Source: CAZZKF01 sp964654995
Lineage (GTDB): Bacteria > Pseudomonadota > Alphaproteobacteria > CAZZKF01
Length of the DNA stretch: 64,000 nucleotides
Assembly (NCBI GenBank): GCA_964654995.1
Contig: CAZZKF010000006.1
Coordinates: 3,261-67,260, forward strand
Direction of reading: 5' to 3'
In this document: in pieces, positions 36,354 to 45,208 of the stretch
Layout: the number at the start of each line of letters is the position of its first letter
How positions within the stretch are numbered: position 1 is the stretch's first letter
Made by a program: the position numbers and the translations under genes
Notes under the pieces: generated by a model
The model's input: only the letters and a program-made list of their open reading frames with translations
Told to the model about the DNA's origin: nothing
Databases searched by the model: none

Positions 36354-37163
36354 TCAGGCCGGCACATACATGCCACGCTGACCGGAAACCGGCTTGAACT
36401 TGTCGGAGATCCCGAGCACGGTTTCGGCGGCACCGAGGAACAGCACGCCGTCTTCGGTCAAGACCTCGCGGATCCGGTCGAGCACGTTGGCCTTGGTCTT
36501 CTGGTCGAAGTAGATCAGCACGTTGCGGCAGTAGATGACGTCGAACATGCCCAGCGACTTGAAGTCATAGAGAAGGTTGTGTTCCTTGAACCGCACCATC
36601 GCCCGGATGGCGCTGTCGATCTGCCACATCTCGCCGACCTGCGAGAAATATTTGACCAGCAAATGCACCGGCAGGCCGCGCTGGACCTCGAACTGGGAAT
36701 AAAGGCCGGCCTTGGCCTTTTCCAGAACTTCCCGGGACAGATCGGTGCCGAGAATATCGAACTTCCAGCCGGCGACCTTGGCCTCCTGCTCACGCAGGAT
36801 CATCGCCAGACTGTAGGGTTCCTGGCCGGTGGACGCGGCGGCGCACCAGATGCGAATGCGCTGTGTGCTTGCGCGCGCTTCGAGGAGACGCGGCAAGACC
36901 TGCTCGCGAAACAGATCGAACGGCGTGTTGTCGCGAAAGAAGAAGGATTCGTTCGTGGTCATCGCTTCCGTCACGTCTTCCAGAAGCTGCTGATCACGAC
37001 CGATCTTGATTTCCTTCACCAGTTCGTCGAGATCGCCGAATCCGCGCTTGCGCGCCAGCGGCGTCAGCCGGCTTTCGAGCAGGTAAAGCTTGTCGGCATT
37101 GAGCGCCAGGCCGGAGCGTTCCTTGAGAACCCCGCTGATGATTTCGAAATCCTCGGGCTTCAT
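36354..37163 (-). CDS. cheR: Chemotaxis methyltransferase CheR
   Basis: Protein-glutamate O-methyltransferase for chemoreceptors, 269 aa from ATG 37163. N-terminal all-helical domain with SRLTPLARKRGFGDLDELV, then TTNESFFFRD, the SAM site IWCAAASTGQEPYSLAM, LGTDLS and DVIYCRNVLIYFD. It overlaps cheB by 4 nt (ATGA) and is convergent with ctrA. No chemoreceptor gene is present in this window. Confidence 0.95.
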   Translation of the reverse strand: MKPEDFEIISGVLKERSGLALNADKLYLLESRLTPLARKRGFGDLDELVKEIKIGRDQQLLEDVTEAMTTNESFFFRDNTPFDLFREQVLPRLLEARASTQRIRIWCAAASTGQEPYSLAMILREQEAKVAGWKFDILGTDLSREVLEKAKAGLYSQFEVQRGLPVHLLVKYFSQVGEMWQIDSAIRAMVRFKEHNLLYDFKSLGMFDVIYCRNVLIYFDQKTKANVLDRIREVLTEDGVLFLGAAETVLGISDKFKPVSGQRGMYVPA

Positions 37164-38335
37164 GCGGCTGCTCCTGTTGCCATACGGACGAGTTCGTCGC
37201 CCAGTTTGCCGATCGGCAGAACGGCACTGCACAGGCCGGCGGTGGCGACCGCACCCGGCATGCCCCAGACGACGCTGCTGGCCTCGTCCTGGGCAATCAG
37301 GGTGCCGCCGGCCTTGACCAGAACCTCGCCGCCCTTGAGCCCGTCATGGCCCATGCCGGTCAGAACCGCCGCCAGCACGCGGGCGCCAAACACCTTGGCG
37401 ACGCCGCGAAACAGCTGATCGACCGCCGGCCGGCAGAAGTTCTCGGGCGGGTCCTGATTGAGGCGGATGACCGGCGTGGCGCCCTCAGACGCCACCGTCA
37501 TGTGGTAATCGCCCGGCGCCACATAGACGCGGGCCGCCTGCAGCGGTTCGCCGTCCTTTGCCTCGGAACAGGGAAGGCCGCTCAGCCGGGCGATATGCTC
37601 GGCAAGAATGGCGGTAAACGTCGCCGGCATGTGCTGGGTAACCAGGATCGGCACCGACACCTTGCCGCTCAATGCCGAGATGACCTTGAACAGGGCCTGA
37701 GGCCCGCCGGTGGATGAACCGATGGCAATCACCGACGGCTTCTGGCGTGATGGTGCCCGCAAGGTAATCGGCGCATCGCCATAGAGTCCCGGCGACAGGG
37801 CTTCGGCCGGGCCGGCGGCGGGTCTGCCGCCCCGGGACGGCGTTTCCGCCCGTCCTCTCGCCTGCGGCGCCTGGCGGCGCCCGGCCGCACCCAGGACCAG
37901 AACCTTTTCGATCAGCGTCTTGCGGAAGATGTCGGCGGCGTCGGCCTCGCGGGTGCTTTCCGGCTTCGGCACATAATCGGCTGCGCCGGCGGCCAGCGCG
38001 CGGATGCTGATATCGGCGCCGCGCTTGGTCAGCGTCGAGGCCATGATGACCCGGACACCCGGCGCCTTTTCCAGCAGTTTCGGCAGGGCGGTCAGCCCGT
38101 CCATCTTCGGCATCTCGATGTCGAGGATGATGATTTCCGGCTTCGCCACGCTCACCAGATTGAGCGCCATTTCCCCGTTATTCGCCGTGGCAACGATGTC
38201 GATCTGGGAGTCCGCCTCCAGCCAGCGGGTCAGAAGTCCGCGAATGACGGCCGAATCATCGACCACCATCACGCGGTAGGGAGATGCCGCGTCCGGAGTG
38301 GAAGAAGGCGCTTTTTTTGACGATAAATCAGACAC
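37160..38335 (-). CDS. cheB: Chemotaxis methylesterase/response regulator CheB
   Basis: Receptor-demethylating enzyme, 391 aa, GTG start placed directly after the cheY stop codon. Receiver domain residues 20-140 with phospho-Asp D72 (IIILDIEMPKMDG) and a variable Arg/Pro-rich linker (about 155-200). Methylesterase domain has SVIAIGSSTGGPQAL (nucleophile Ser), TQHMPATFT (catalytic His) and TGMGHDGLKGG (Asp). Normal architecture. Confidence 0.96.
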   Translation of the reverse strand: MSDLSSKKAPSSTPDAASPYRVMVVDDSAVIRGLLTRWLEADSQIDIVATANNGEMALNLVSVAKPEIIILDIEMPKMDGLTALPKLLEKAPGVRVIMASTLTKRGADISIRALAAGAADYVPKPESTREADAADIFRKTLIEKVLVLGAAGRRQAPQARGRAETPSRGGRPAAGPAEALSPGLYGDAPITLRAPSRQKPSVIAIGSSTGGPQALFKVISALSGKVSVPILVTQHMPATFTAILAEHIARLSGLPCSEAKDGEPLQAARVYVAPGDYHMTVASEGATPVIRLNQDPPENFCRPAVDQLFRGVAKVFGARVLAAVLTGMGHDGLKGGEVLVKAGGTLIAQDEASSVVWGMPGAVATAGLCSAVLPIGKLGDELVRMATGAAA

Positions 38336-38701
38336 CTACATTAATCCAACTTGGGCAAATTTGGCCTCGATGATGTCCCGGTCGAAGGGCTTCATGATGT
38401 ATTCGTTGGCGCCGGCCTCGATCGCGATCCGGATGTGTTCGAGATCGTTTTCAGTGGTGCAGAACACCACCACCGGCTTGTCCCCGTCCTTCATCCGGCG
38501 CAGGGCCTTCAAGAAATCGAGCCCGTCCATGACCGGCATGTTCCAGTCGAGAAGAATGGCATCAGGCAGATTCTCCTGGCAGCTTTCCAGCGCCTGCTGA
38601 CCGTCCACGGCCTCGGCAATGTCGAAATTGAGTTCTTCGAGAATCCGGCGCGCCACCTTGCGGATGACCCGTGAATCGTCGACGATAAGGCAGGACTTCA
38701 T
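38336..38701 (-). CDS. cheY: Chemotaxis response regulator CheY
   Basis: Single-domain receiver, 121 aa: CLIVDDSRVIRKVARRILEE, phospho-acceptor D52 in ILLDWNMPVMDG, the signalling Thr in VVFCTTEND, and IMKPFDRDII with the conserved Lys. It is the output regulator of the adjacent hybrid CheA and should bind the FliM/FliN switch. It lies in the cheA-cheW-cheY-cheB-cheR operon. Confidence 0.95.
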   Translation of the reverse strand: MKSCLIVDDSRVIRKVARRILEELNFDIAEAVDGQQALESCQENLPDAILLDWNMPVMDGLDFLKALRRMKDGDKPVVVFCTTENDLEHIRIAIEAGANEYIMKPFDRDIIEAKFAQVGLM

Positions 38702-38749
38702 GAAAAAACTCCCCCGATTCTGATCGCTCCGGAGCCGACCCCTGTGGGC

Positions 38750-39241
38750 TCAGGCTGTTGCACAGCCGCCAAAATCGAGCAGTTTGGTGACGTCGAGCGC
38801 CACCAGAAGCTCGTCGTCAAGACGATAGATTCCGGCGGAAACATCGCGCCAGCGGGGCTCGAGCGTCGTCGGATTCTGCTCGAAGGCATTGGCCGGAACA
38901 CTCAGGACCTCGCCGACATTGTCGATCAGCAGGCTGTAGGGTTCGTCGTCATGCTCGACGACGACGCTCATGCCGGGCTCGTCGTCCGGCCGCGGCTCGA
39001 GACCGAGGCGCACCCGCAGGTCGATGGCGGTCACGATGCGGCCGCGCAGATTGAGCACGCCGGCCACCGCCGGCGGCGCCAGCGGAATCCGGGTCATCCG
39101 CTGGGGCCCGAGAATATCGTGGACGGCAAGCACCGGGATGCCCAGCATCTGGTCGGCGATCGACACCGTCACCAGTTCGGTGGCATCCTCCATCATCAGA
39201 CGATCGACGTCGTGTTCTGAGTTCACCTGCATCTCGTTCAT
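38750..39241 (-). CDS. cheW: Chemotaxis coupling protein CheW
   Basis: Adaptor between receptors and CheA, 163 aa. Conserved beta-barrel segments: MLGIPVLAVHDILGPQRMTR, VAGVLNLRGRIVTAIDLRVR and EPYSLLIDNVGEVLSV. The start overlaps the cheA stop (ATGA). Confidence 0.94.
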   Translation of the reverse strand: MNEMQVNSEHDVDRLMMEDATELVTVSIADQMLGIPVLAVHDILGPQRMTRIPLAPPAVAGVLNLRGRIVTAIDLRVRLGLEPRPDDEPGMSVVVEHDDEPYSLLIDNVGEVLSVPANAFEQNPTTLEPRWRDVSAGIYRLDDELLVALDVTKLLDFGGCATA

Positions 39242-42200
39242 GCCGCTTCTCCCTTGACCGAGAGGGTTTGTGACAGGGCGTCGAGCAGGGTGTCCCGATC
39301 GAATTTGGCAACGTAATCGGTAAAGCCGGCCTCGCGGCCCTTTTCATAGGCGCTCTCGGTCGTCTGCGACGACAGCGCAATGATCGGCGTCTCCTGCCAT
39401 GGGCCGTCGCTCTTGACCGTTTCGGCGAACTGGAAGCCGTCCATGCCGGGCATTTCGACGTCGGAGATGATGATGTCGTATTCCATCCCCATGTCGCGCA
39501 GCTCCAGCGCCTTGTCCGCGGCCTCGACGACGGTGACGTCATAGCCGGCAGCAACCAGGAGCGGCTTGATCATGTTGCGGAAGAAGGGGCTGTCATCGAC
39601 CAGCAGCACCCGCGGCTGGCGGTGCGTGCGCACGCTCGCGGTGTCGGCGCTCGGCGCCTTGAACCAGTCGGCGAACGCCTGCGAGAGATAGTGGCCGACG
39701 TCGACGATTTCGGTCGCTTCGCCGGCGATCACCGCGGTTCCCAGAACGCCCGGACTGTTGGAGACCAGTTCGACGTTGAACCTGTCTTCAACGATGTCGA
39801 CAATCTGGTCGACCGCCAGTCCCATCGACCTCTGGCCGTCGGCAAACACCAGAATCGGCTGCCGGCCCTCGCTCTTGAAGGCGTAATCCTGGCGCAGCTT
39901 GACCAGCGGCATCAGGCTGCCGCGGTATTGCACCACCGGTCGGCCGTCGCTGGTTTCGATCTTGGCGACATCGATCTCCTCGAGCCGCGCCACCAGCGAC
40001 AGCGGCACCGCCTTCGGCGCATTATCGCCGGCCTTGAAGGTGAGCAGGGTTTCGCGGTCGTCGTGGACGCTCGCCCCCATGTCCATGCTCTCCTCGACCT
40101 CGCCGCTGTGGTGCATGTTCTCGTCGGTCACCGCGGCGATACCGTTGGCGTCGAGGATCATGATGACGCTGCCATCGCCGAGAATGGTGTTGCCGGAATA
40201 GATCGGGATGTCGCGCAGGATCGGGGCGATCGGCTTGACGACGATCTCCTCGGTATCGAACACCCGGTCGACGACGATGCCGAAAATGAAGTTGCCGACC
40301 TGGCTGACAACGACGAAGGTTTCCGCCGACCGCCCGTCCTCGCCGTCGCCGTCCTGGCTCTCGAAGCCGAGAACATCGCGCAGAAAGATCAGCGGCAGCA
40401 GCCGGTTGCGCAGGCGCAGAACCGGCGTGTTGTTGATATGCTCGATTTTGTGCTCGCTCGACGCCGAGGCGCGCACCAGTTCGAGGACGTTGAGCTGGGG
40501 AATGGCGAACCGCTCGCCCGAGACCTCGACGATCAGCGCCGAGATGATCGCCAGGGTGAGTGGAATCTTGATGGTGAAGGTGGACCCCGCCCCCTCTTTC
40601 GACTTGACGTCGATGGTGCCGCCGATTTTCTCGATATTGCTGCGGACCACGTCCATGCCGACGCCGCGGCCCGAGACCGCCGTCACCTTTTCCGCCGTCG
40701 ACAGGCCGGCGTGGAAGATGAACCGGTGGATCTGCTGATCGGTCATCGAGTCCAGCTCGGCCTGGGTGACGAGCCCGTTGGCCAGCGCCTTTTCCTTGAT
40801 CTTTTCGATGTTGAGACCGCGCCCGTCGTCGCTGATCTCGATCATGATGTGACCACCCTCCTGATAGGAATTGAGGATGATCTTGCCGGTCGCGGGCTTG
40901 CCGGCGGCAAGCCGTTCTTCGGGCGTCTCGATGCCGTGATCGCCGGAATTGCGGACCATGTGGGTGAGCGGGTCCTTGATCAGCTCGAGAACCTGGCGGT
41001 CGAGCTCGGTCTCGGCGCCGCGCATGTCGAGCTCGATCTTCTTGCCCAGTTCATGACACAGGTCGCGGACGATGCGCGGCAGCTTGGCCCAGGCATTGCC
41101 GATCGGCTGCATGCGGGTCTTCATCACCGCTTCCTGGAGCTCGCTGGTGCAGTTGGAGAGCCGCTGCAGGGGCACGGTGAATTCGCTGTCCTCGAGATTG
41201 CGGACCATCTGGTCGAGCTGATTGCGGGTCAGCACCAGTTCGCTGACCATGGTCATCAGGTCCTCGAGCACGTCGACGCTAACCCGGATGGTCTGGTTCT
41301 TGAGGGTCGATTCGCCGGCCGCCTTCCTGGAGGGCTCGGGCGGCGCAGCTTTCTCGGCCTTGGCGGCCGGCTTCGACTCTGCCTGGGCGCAGGCTTCAAC
41401 CAGCTTCCGGCCTTCCTCGGTCCGGCACAGCACGTCGTCCCTGACCGAGCCGGCGATGGCCATGATCTCGTCGATCAGATCGTCGGCGACCTCGAGTTCC
41501 TTGAGCGAATCATGCAGGTGGCCGGCGACCGCATCGAAATGGGCTTCGCCGAGACCGCGGGCGACCAGCGGCGCGTGCGCCGCCGCCAGCGAACGGCCGG
41601 AGTAATTGGCCGGGCCGCCGAACGCCATGGTCAGAAAGGCGCCCAGCATCTGGCGCTGGCCATCCATGTTGATGCCGTCGAAGAACGGCTTCAGGTCGGC
41701 ATCCGCCAGCACCTTGTCGTAGAAGATCCTGATCGTCGCCTCGACCGCCGCATCGCCGCCAAGCCGCGCAAACAGGCTGCTGTCGCCGCCGTCACCGGCG
41801 GGCGCTGCATCGTCATCATCATCGGGGCCGGGCGCCGCCTGAAATGCCGCTTCCAGCTCGTCGAGGGTTGCTTCCTGAAGCGGCGAGACCGATGATTCCC
41901 CGGCCGCGGCCTCAGGTTCGGCTTCCGGTTCCGGGTCCGGCTCGGGCTCCGGGTCGGGCTCTGCGGCCGCCGCCTGGGCGCCGGTGATCACCGCGTTCAG
42001 CCGCCCGATGAGATCGCCGTCGTCGCCTTCGGGCTCGGCCTCATTGGCCTCCAACTCGGCCAGGATGGCCTTGATCTGATCGAGCGCCTCGAGGATCACG
42101 GTCACCGCTTCCGGCGTGACCTCGACCTCGCCGTCGCGGAATTTTCCGAGCACGTTCTCGGCGGCATGCGCCACCGCTTCGAGGCGCGGCAGGCCGAGGA

Positions 42201-42354
42201 AGCCGCAGGTGCCCTTGATCGTGTGAACCAGGCGGAAGATGTTGTCGAGCACCGGCTTGTCGGACGGGTCCTGTTCCAGCTTGACAACTTCGCTGTCCAC
42301 AACCTCGATGCTTTCCGCGGTCTCGGTGAGAAATTCGTTCAGGAGATCGTCCAT
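39238..42354 (-). CDS. cheA: Hybrid chemotaxis kinase CheA with embedded truncated haemoglobin and receiver
   Basis: Histidine kinase, 1038 aa from ATG 42354 (AAAGGG upstream). Order: Hpt/P1 (1-110) with phospho-His H44 in LVHTIKGTCGF; an acidic Pro/Glu linker (131-150); a group-1 truncated haemoglobin (about 193-309); P3 dimerisation; P4 ATPase with HMVRNSGDHGIE, DDGRGL and GRGVGMDVV; two CheW-like P5 regions; C-terminal receiver (915-1035, D965). The globin has distal Tyr212 (FYDKVL), Phe224/225, and proximal His260, so haem binding is expected. The globin occupies the place of the CheY-binding P2 domain. Unusual: a direct gas-sensing kinase is inferred. Confidence 0.95.
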   Translation of the reverse strand: MDDLLNEFLTETAESIEVVDSEVVKLEQDPSDKPVLDNIFRLVHTIKGTCGFLGLPRLEAVAHAAENVLGKFRDGEVEVTPEAVTVILEALDQIKAILAELEANEAEPEGDDGDLIGRLNAVITGAQAAAAEPDPEPEPDPEPEAEPEAAAGESSVSPLQEATLDELEAAFQAAPGPDDDDDAAPAGDGGDSSLFARLGGDAAVEATIRIFYDKVLADADLKPFFDGINMDGQRQMLGAFLTMAFGGPANYSGRSLAAAHAPLVARGLGEAHFDAVAGHLHDSLKELEVADDLIDEIMAIAGSVRDDVLCRTEEGRKLVEACAQAESKPAAKAEKAAPPEPSRKAAGESTLKNQTIRVSVDVLEDLMTMVSELVLTRNQLDQMVRNLEDSEFTVPLQRLSNCTSELQEAVMKTRMQPIGNAWAKLPRIVRDLCHELGKKIELDMRGAETELDRQVLELIKDPLTHMVRNSGDHGIETPEERLAAGKPATGKIILNSYQEGGHIMIEISDDGRGLNIEKIKEKALANGLVTQAELDSMTDQQIHRFIFHAGLSTAEKVTAVSGRGVGMDVVRSNIEKIGGTIDVKSKEGAGSTFTIKIPLTLAIISALIVEVSGERFAIPQLNVLELVRASASSEHKIEHINNTPVLRLRNRLLPLIFLRDVLGFESQDGDGEDGRSAETFVVVSQVGNFIFGIVVDRVFDTEEIVVKPIAPILRDIPIYSGNTILGDGSVIMILDANGIAAVTDENMHHSGEVEESMDMGASVHDDRETLLTFKAGDNAPKAVPLSLVARLEEIDVAKIETSDGRPVVQYRGSLMPLVKLRQDYAFKSEGRQPILVFADGQRSMGLAVDQIVDIVEDRFNVELVSNSPGVLGTAVIAGEATEIVDVGHYLSQAFADWFKAPSADTASVRTHRQPRVLLVDDSPFFRNMIKPLLVAAGYDVTVVEAADKALELRDMGMEYDIIISDVEMPGMDGFQFAETVKSDGPWQETPIIALSSQTTESAYEKGREAGFTDYVAKFDRDTLLDALSQTLSVKGEAA
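41428..41778 (-). other. Truncated haemoglobin (group 1) domain inside CheA
   Basis: Residues 193-309 of CheA read as a complete trHbN-type globin: SLFARLGGDAAVEATIRIF, YDKVLADADLKPFFDGINM, GAFLTMAFGGPANYSGR, AAAHAPLVARGLGEAHFDAV and AGHLHDSLKELEVADDLI. I checked the codons of B10-like Tyr212 (41719-41721) and F8-like His260 (41575-41577); both are intact. Glycine motifs (LGG, FGGP) are at the family positions. Confidence 0.9.
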
Positions 42355-42455
42355 TGACCAGCCCTTTGAAATCGCTGCCGGGCCGAAAGTCCGCACGCAC
42401 TCGTTGCACACGCACGGCTTGCCCCTTCCGTTGCAAGCACGATCACCGAAACAGG

Positions 42456-42470
42456 TTAAAAAGCTGTAAA
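42456..42470 (-). promoter_or_regulatory. Weak CtrA-like box upstream of cheA
   Basis: On the minus strand TTTA-N7-TTAA, one mismatch from TTAA-N7-TTAA, between chpT and cheA. Placement about 100 nt before the cheA start is suitable; the match could occur by chance. Confidence 0.35.
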
Positions 42471-42503
42471 GGGTAGCCGGCGCCAGGCGCAGTATTCTGC
42501 GGC

Positions 42504-43142
42504 TCAGGCGGTCAGATCGGCCACGATGGTCACCCGGTCGTCGGCGGTCTGGGCAATCCCCAGGGTTGCGCCAAGGTCCTCGGCCAGATCGGCGGCCAGA
42601 ATCGCCGGGCCGTGGCGCGGTGCCAGCTCCACCTCGCCGGCCCGCTTGGCGAGAATGCGGGCGACATCATCATGCACCATGGCGCCGGTTCCCCGAGCCC
42701 CGATTTCAAGGCGCAGCCCCGCTCCGCGGGGCGCCAGATCGACCTCCAGCCGGCCGCCCCGGATCAATGCCTCCTGGGCGAGAAGGATCAGATTGAGCAG
42801 CAGCTTGACCGCTTTCTTGTCAAGCTCGATGCGGCTCACCCGCCAGTCCAGCTCGATCTTGCCGTCGGCAAAATAATCTGCAACCACCGCGTGTGCCTCA
42901 TCGAGCGTGATCGGCCGTGCCGCACCGCCCGAGGCGCCGAAGGCGAGGCGGTAAAAGCTGAGCCGCCGGCCGGCCTGGGCGGCGCTCATTTCCAGAAGCT
43001 TGAGCGCCTCGCGGCGCATCTCTTCATCGTCCTCGTCGGCGAGAAGCTCGACGCCGTTGGCCAGCGCCCCGATCGGGCTGACCAGATCGTGACACAGTTT
43101 CGAGCACAGGATCGCCGCCAGATCGGTTTCTGCCGCAACCAT
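42504..43142 (-). CDS. chpT: Histidine phosphotransferase ChpT
   Basis: Dimeric phosphotransferase of the CckA-ChpT-CtrA relay, 212 aa. LAAILCSKLCHDLVSPIGAL places the phospho-His at H18, followed by NGVELLADEDDEEMRREAL. The C-terminal half is a degenerate GHKL fold without ATP-binding motifs, as in ChpT. ATG 43142 is preferred because AAAGGGG lies 8 nt upstream; a GTG at 43151 is the alternative. Heading the che operon with ctrA nearby is a striking linkage. Confidence 0.93.
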   Translation of the reverse strand: MVAAETDLAAILCSKLCHDLVSPIGALANGVELLADEDDEEMRREALKLLEMSAAQAGRRLSFYRLAFGASGGAARPITLDEAHAVVADYFADGKIELDWRVSRIELDKKAVKLLLNLILLAQEALIRGGRLEVDLAPRGAGLRLEIGARGTGAMVHDDVARILAKRAGEVELAPRHGPAILAADLAEDLGATLGIAQTADDRVTIVADLTA

Positions 43143-43178
43143 TCCTCTCACCCCTTTGTGGTGGCTCCAGGGCCGGTC

Positions 43179-43229
43179 TTCTTATAAATCATTTGTGAAA
43201 ATCCCTCACTGCAAATTACGTTATAAGAA
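43179..43229. promoter_or_regulatory. Inverted repeat in the chpT/DUF3553 divergent promoter region
   Basis: TTCTTATAA (43179-43187) and TTATAAGAA (43221-43229) are exact reverse complements 33 nt apart, within the 121 nt between divergent starts. They may be paired binding sites or mirror-image -10 regions of divergent promoters. Confidence 0.4.
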
Positions 43230-43263
43230 CGACGGGAAGACAAACCGAAAAAGGCTTCGCGCG

Positions 43264-43440
43264 ATGTCCATGGAGTTTCTGCCCGGCGGTTTCGTCCGCC
43301 ATCCCAAACGCCCCGATTGGGGGCTGGGCCAGATCCAGTCGGCGATCGGGGCGCGTGTTACCGTCAATTTCGAGCATGCCGGCAAGCAGTTGATCAACAT
43401 CGACGTCATCGAGCTCGAGCCGGCCGACCCCGGCAAGTAA
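43264..43440 (+). CDS. DUF3553 small protein
   Basis: 58-aa protein beginning MSMEFLPGGFVRHPKRPDWG and ending with FEHAGKQLINIDVIELEP. This matches the short DUF3553 family: a beta-rich module with the conserved VRHPxxPDWGxGQ start, also found fused in some UvrD/PcrA-like and other proteins. Function unknown. Divergent from chpT; 34 nt before the formate dehydrogenase gene. A second ATG at 43270 is possible. Confidence 0.85.
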   Translation: MSMEFLPGGFVRHPKRPDWGLGQIQSAIGARVTVNFEHAGKQLINIDVIELEPADPGK

Positions 43441-43474
43441 ATGTCGCAGCACAGCGGACAGGGAGCCGCAGGCG

Positions 43475-45208
43475 ATGTCTGAGATCAATGACGCCGATGC
43501 GCTAGACAGCAAGAAACGTCGTCCCGGCCGCGGCCGGCGGCGTGCCCGTCCCTTCGGCCGCGGCCGTCAGGTGGCACCGGACGCAGTGGCCGAAATCCGC
43601 GCCCTGATCGGGCCGGAGCCCCTGGCACGCGACATGCTGATCGAATATCTGCACCGCATTCAAGATACATACGGACACTTGTCGGCGGCCCATCTGGCGG
43701 CCCTGGCCGACGAGATGCGCCTTGCCCAGGCGGAGGTCTACGAGGTGGCGACCTTTTACGCCCATTTCGATGTCGTCAAGGAAGGCGAGGCCGCGCCGCC
43801 GCCGATCACCGTGCGGGTCTGCGACAGCCTCACCTGCGCGATGATGGGGGCGGAGGATTTGCTGGCCGAACTGGCGGCCAGAGCCGGCCGCGAATTCCGC
43901 GTCGTGCGCGCGCCGTGCATGGGCCGCTGCGACGCAGCCCCGGCGGTCGCCGTCGGACACCGCCATGTCGAGCACGCCGCGGCCGATCAGGTCCTTGCCG
44001 CCGTGCGCGAGCGCCAGGCAAGCCCGGAAATCCCCGATTACCTCGCCCTCGATGGCTATCGTGCGCAAGGCGGCTACGATCTGCTCGACGCCTGCCGCGC
44101 CGGTGCGCAGCCAATCGACGACATCATCGCCGCACTCGATCAGGCGGGCTTGCGCGGGCTCGGCGGCGCCGGCTTTCCGGCGGCGCGCAAATGGGCCTTC
44201 GTGCGGGCCGAGCCGGCGCCCCGCTATCTGGTCGTCAATGCCGACGAGGGCGAGCCCGGCACCTTCAAGGACCGCTTCTATCTCGAATCCGATCCCCACC
44301 GGGTGCTCGAAGGCGCGCTGATCGCCGCCTGGGCGATCGAGGCAGACGCCGTCTACATCTACCTGCGCGATGAATATCCGGCGATACGGCAAATTCTCGC
44401 TGACGAGATTGCCGGGCTCGAGGCCGCCGGCCTGACAGAGGCCGGCTATATCCGCCTGCGGCGCGGCGCCGGCGCCTATATCTGCGGCGAGGAGTCGGCG
44501 ATGCTGGAAAGCATCGAGGGCAAGCGCGGCCTGCCGCGGCACAAGCCGCCGTTCCCGGCGCAGGTCGGCCTGTTCGGGCGCCCGACCCTGATCCACAATG
44601 TCGAGACGCTCTACTGGATCCGCGATATCGTCAGCCGCGGCGCCGACTGGTTCGCCGGCCAGGGACGCCACGGGCGCACCGGCCTGCGCAGCTTTTCGGT
44701 CTCGGGCCGGGTGCGCGCGCCCGGCGTCAAGCTGGCCCCGGCCGGCATCACCCTGCGCGAACTGATCGACGAGTACTGCGGCGGCATGGCCGAGGGGCAT
44801 GCGCTCAGGGCCTATCTGCCGGGCGGCGCCTCGGGCGGTATTCTGCCGGCCACGATGGCCGACCTGCCGCTCGATTTCGGCACCCTCGAGGAGCACGGCT
44901 GCTTCATCGGCTCGGCGGCGGTGATCGTGCTCTCGGACCAGGACAATCTGGCCGATGCCGTGCGCAACCTGCTGCGCTTCTTCGAGGACGAAAGCTGTGG
45001 CCAGTGCACGCCGTGCCGGGTCGGAACCGAAAAAGCCGTCATGCTGATGATGAATGATTCCTGGGACCGCGAAGTACTTGAAGATCTGGTGACCGTGATG
45101 AGCGAAGCCTCGATCTGCGGCCTTGGTCAGGCCGCCGGCAATCCGATCCGCTCCCTGCTGACCTACTTTCCCGACGATCTGCCGGGAAAGAAACAGGTGA
45201 CGTCATGA
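43475..45208 (+). CDS. fdsB: NAD-dependent formate dehydrogenase, fused gamma-beta (NuoE-NuoF type) subunit
   Basis: Diaphorase subunit, 577 aa. A very basic stretch (SKKRRPGRGRRRARPFGRGR) opens it. The NuoE/FdsG-like domain (about 35-170) has the [2Fe-2S] cysteines in VCDSLTCAMMGAEDLL and APCMGRCDAAPAV. The NuoF/FdsB-like domain has FMN/NAD motifs GLRGLGGAGFPAARKW and NADEGEPGTFKDR, and a 4Fe-4S site in ESCGQCTPCRVGTEK. The fusion of gamma and beta resembles the two-subunit FDH1 of Methylobacterium. It overlaps the catalytic subunit gene by 4 nt (ATGA). Confidence 0.93.
   Translation: MSEINDADALDSKKRRPGRGRRRARPFGRGRQVAPDAVAEIRALIGPEPLARDMLIEYLHRIQDTYGHLSAAHLAALADEMRLAQAEVYEVATFYAHFDVVKEGEAAPPPITVRVCDSLTCAMMGAEDLLAELAARAGREFRVVRAPCMGRCDAAPAVAVGHRHVEHAAADQVLAAVRERQASPEIPDYLALDGYRAQGGYDLLDACRAGAQPIDDIIAALDQAGLRGLGGAGFPAARKWAFVRAEPAPRYLVVNADEGEPGTFKDRFYLESDPHRVLEGALIAAWAIEADAVYIYLRDEYPAIRQILADEIAGLEAAGLTEAGYIRLRRGAGAYICGEESAMLESIEGKRGLPRHKPPFPAQVGLFGRPTLIHNVETLYWIRDIVSRGADWFAGQGRHGRTGLRSFSVSGRVRAPGVKLAPAGITLRELIDEYCGGMAEGHALRAYLPGGASGGILPATMADLPLDFGTLEEHGCFIGSAAVIVLSDQDNLADAVRNLLRFFEDESCGQCTPCRVGTEKAVMLMMNDSWDREVLEDLVTVMSEASICGLGQAAGNPIRSLLTYFPDDLPGKKQVTS

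Noticed and set aside
39622..41895. 757-codon plus-strand open frame opposite cheA
   Set aside because: Shadow of cheA in the complementary frame; no recognisable motif.
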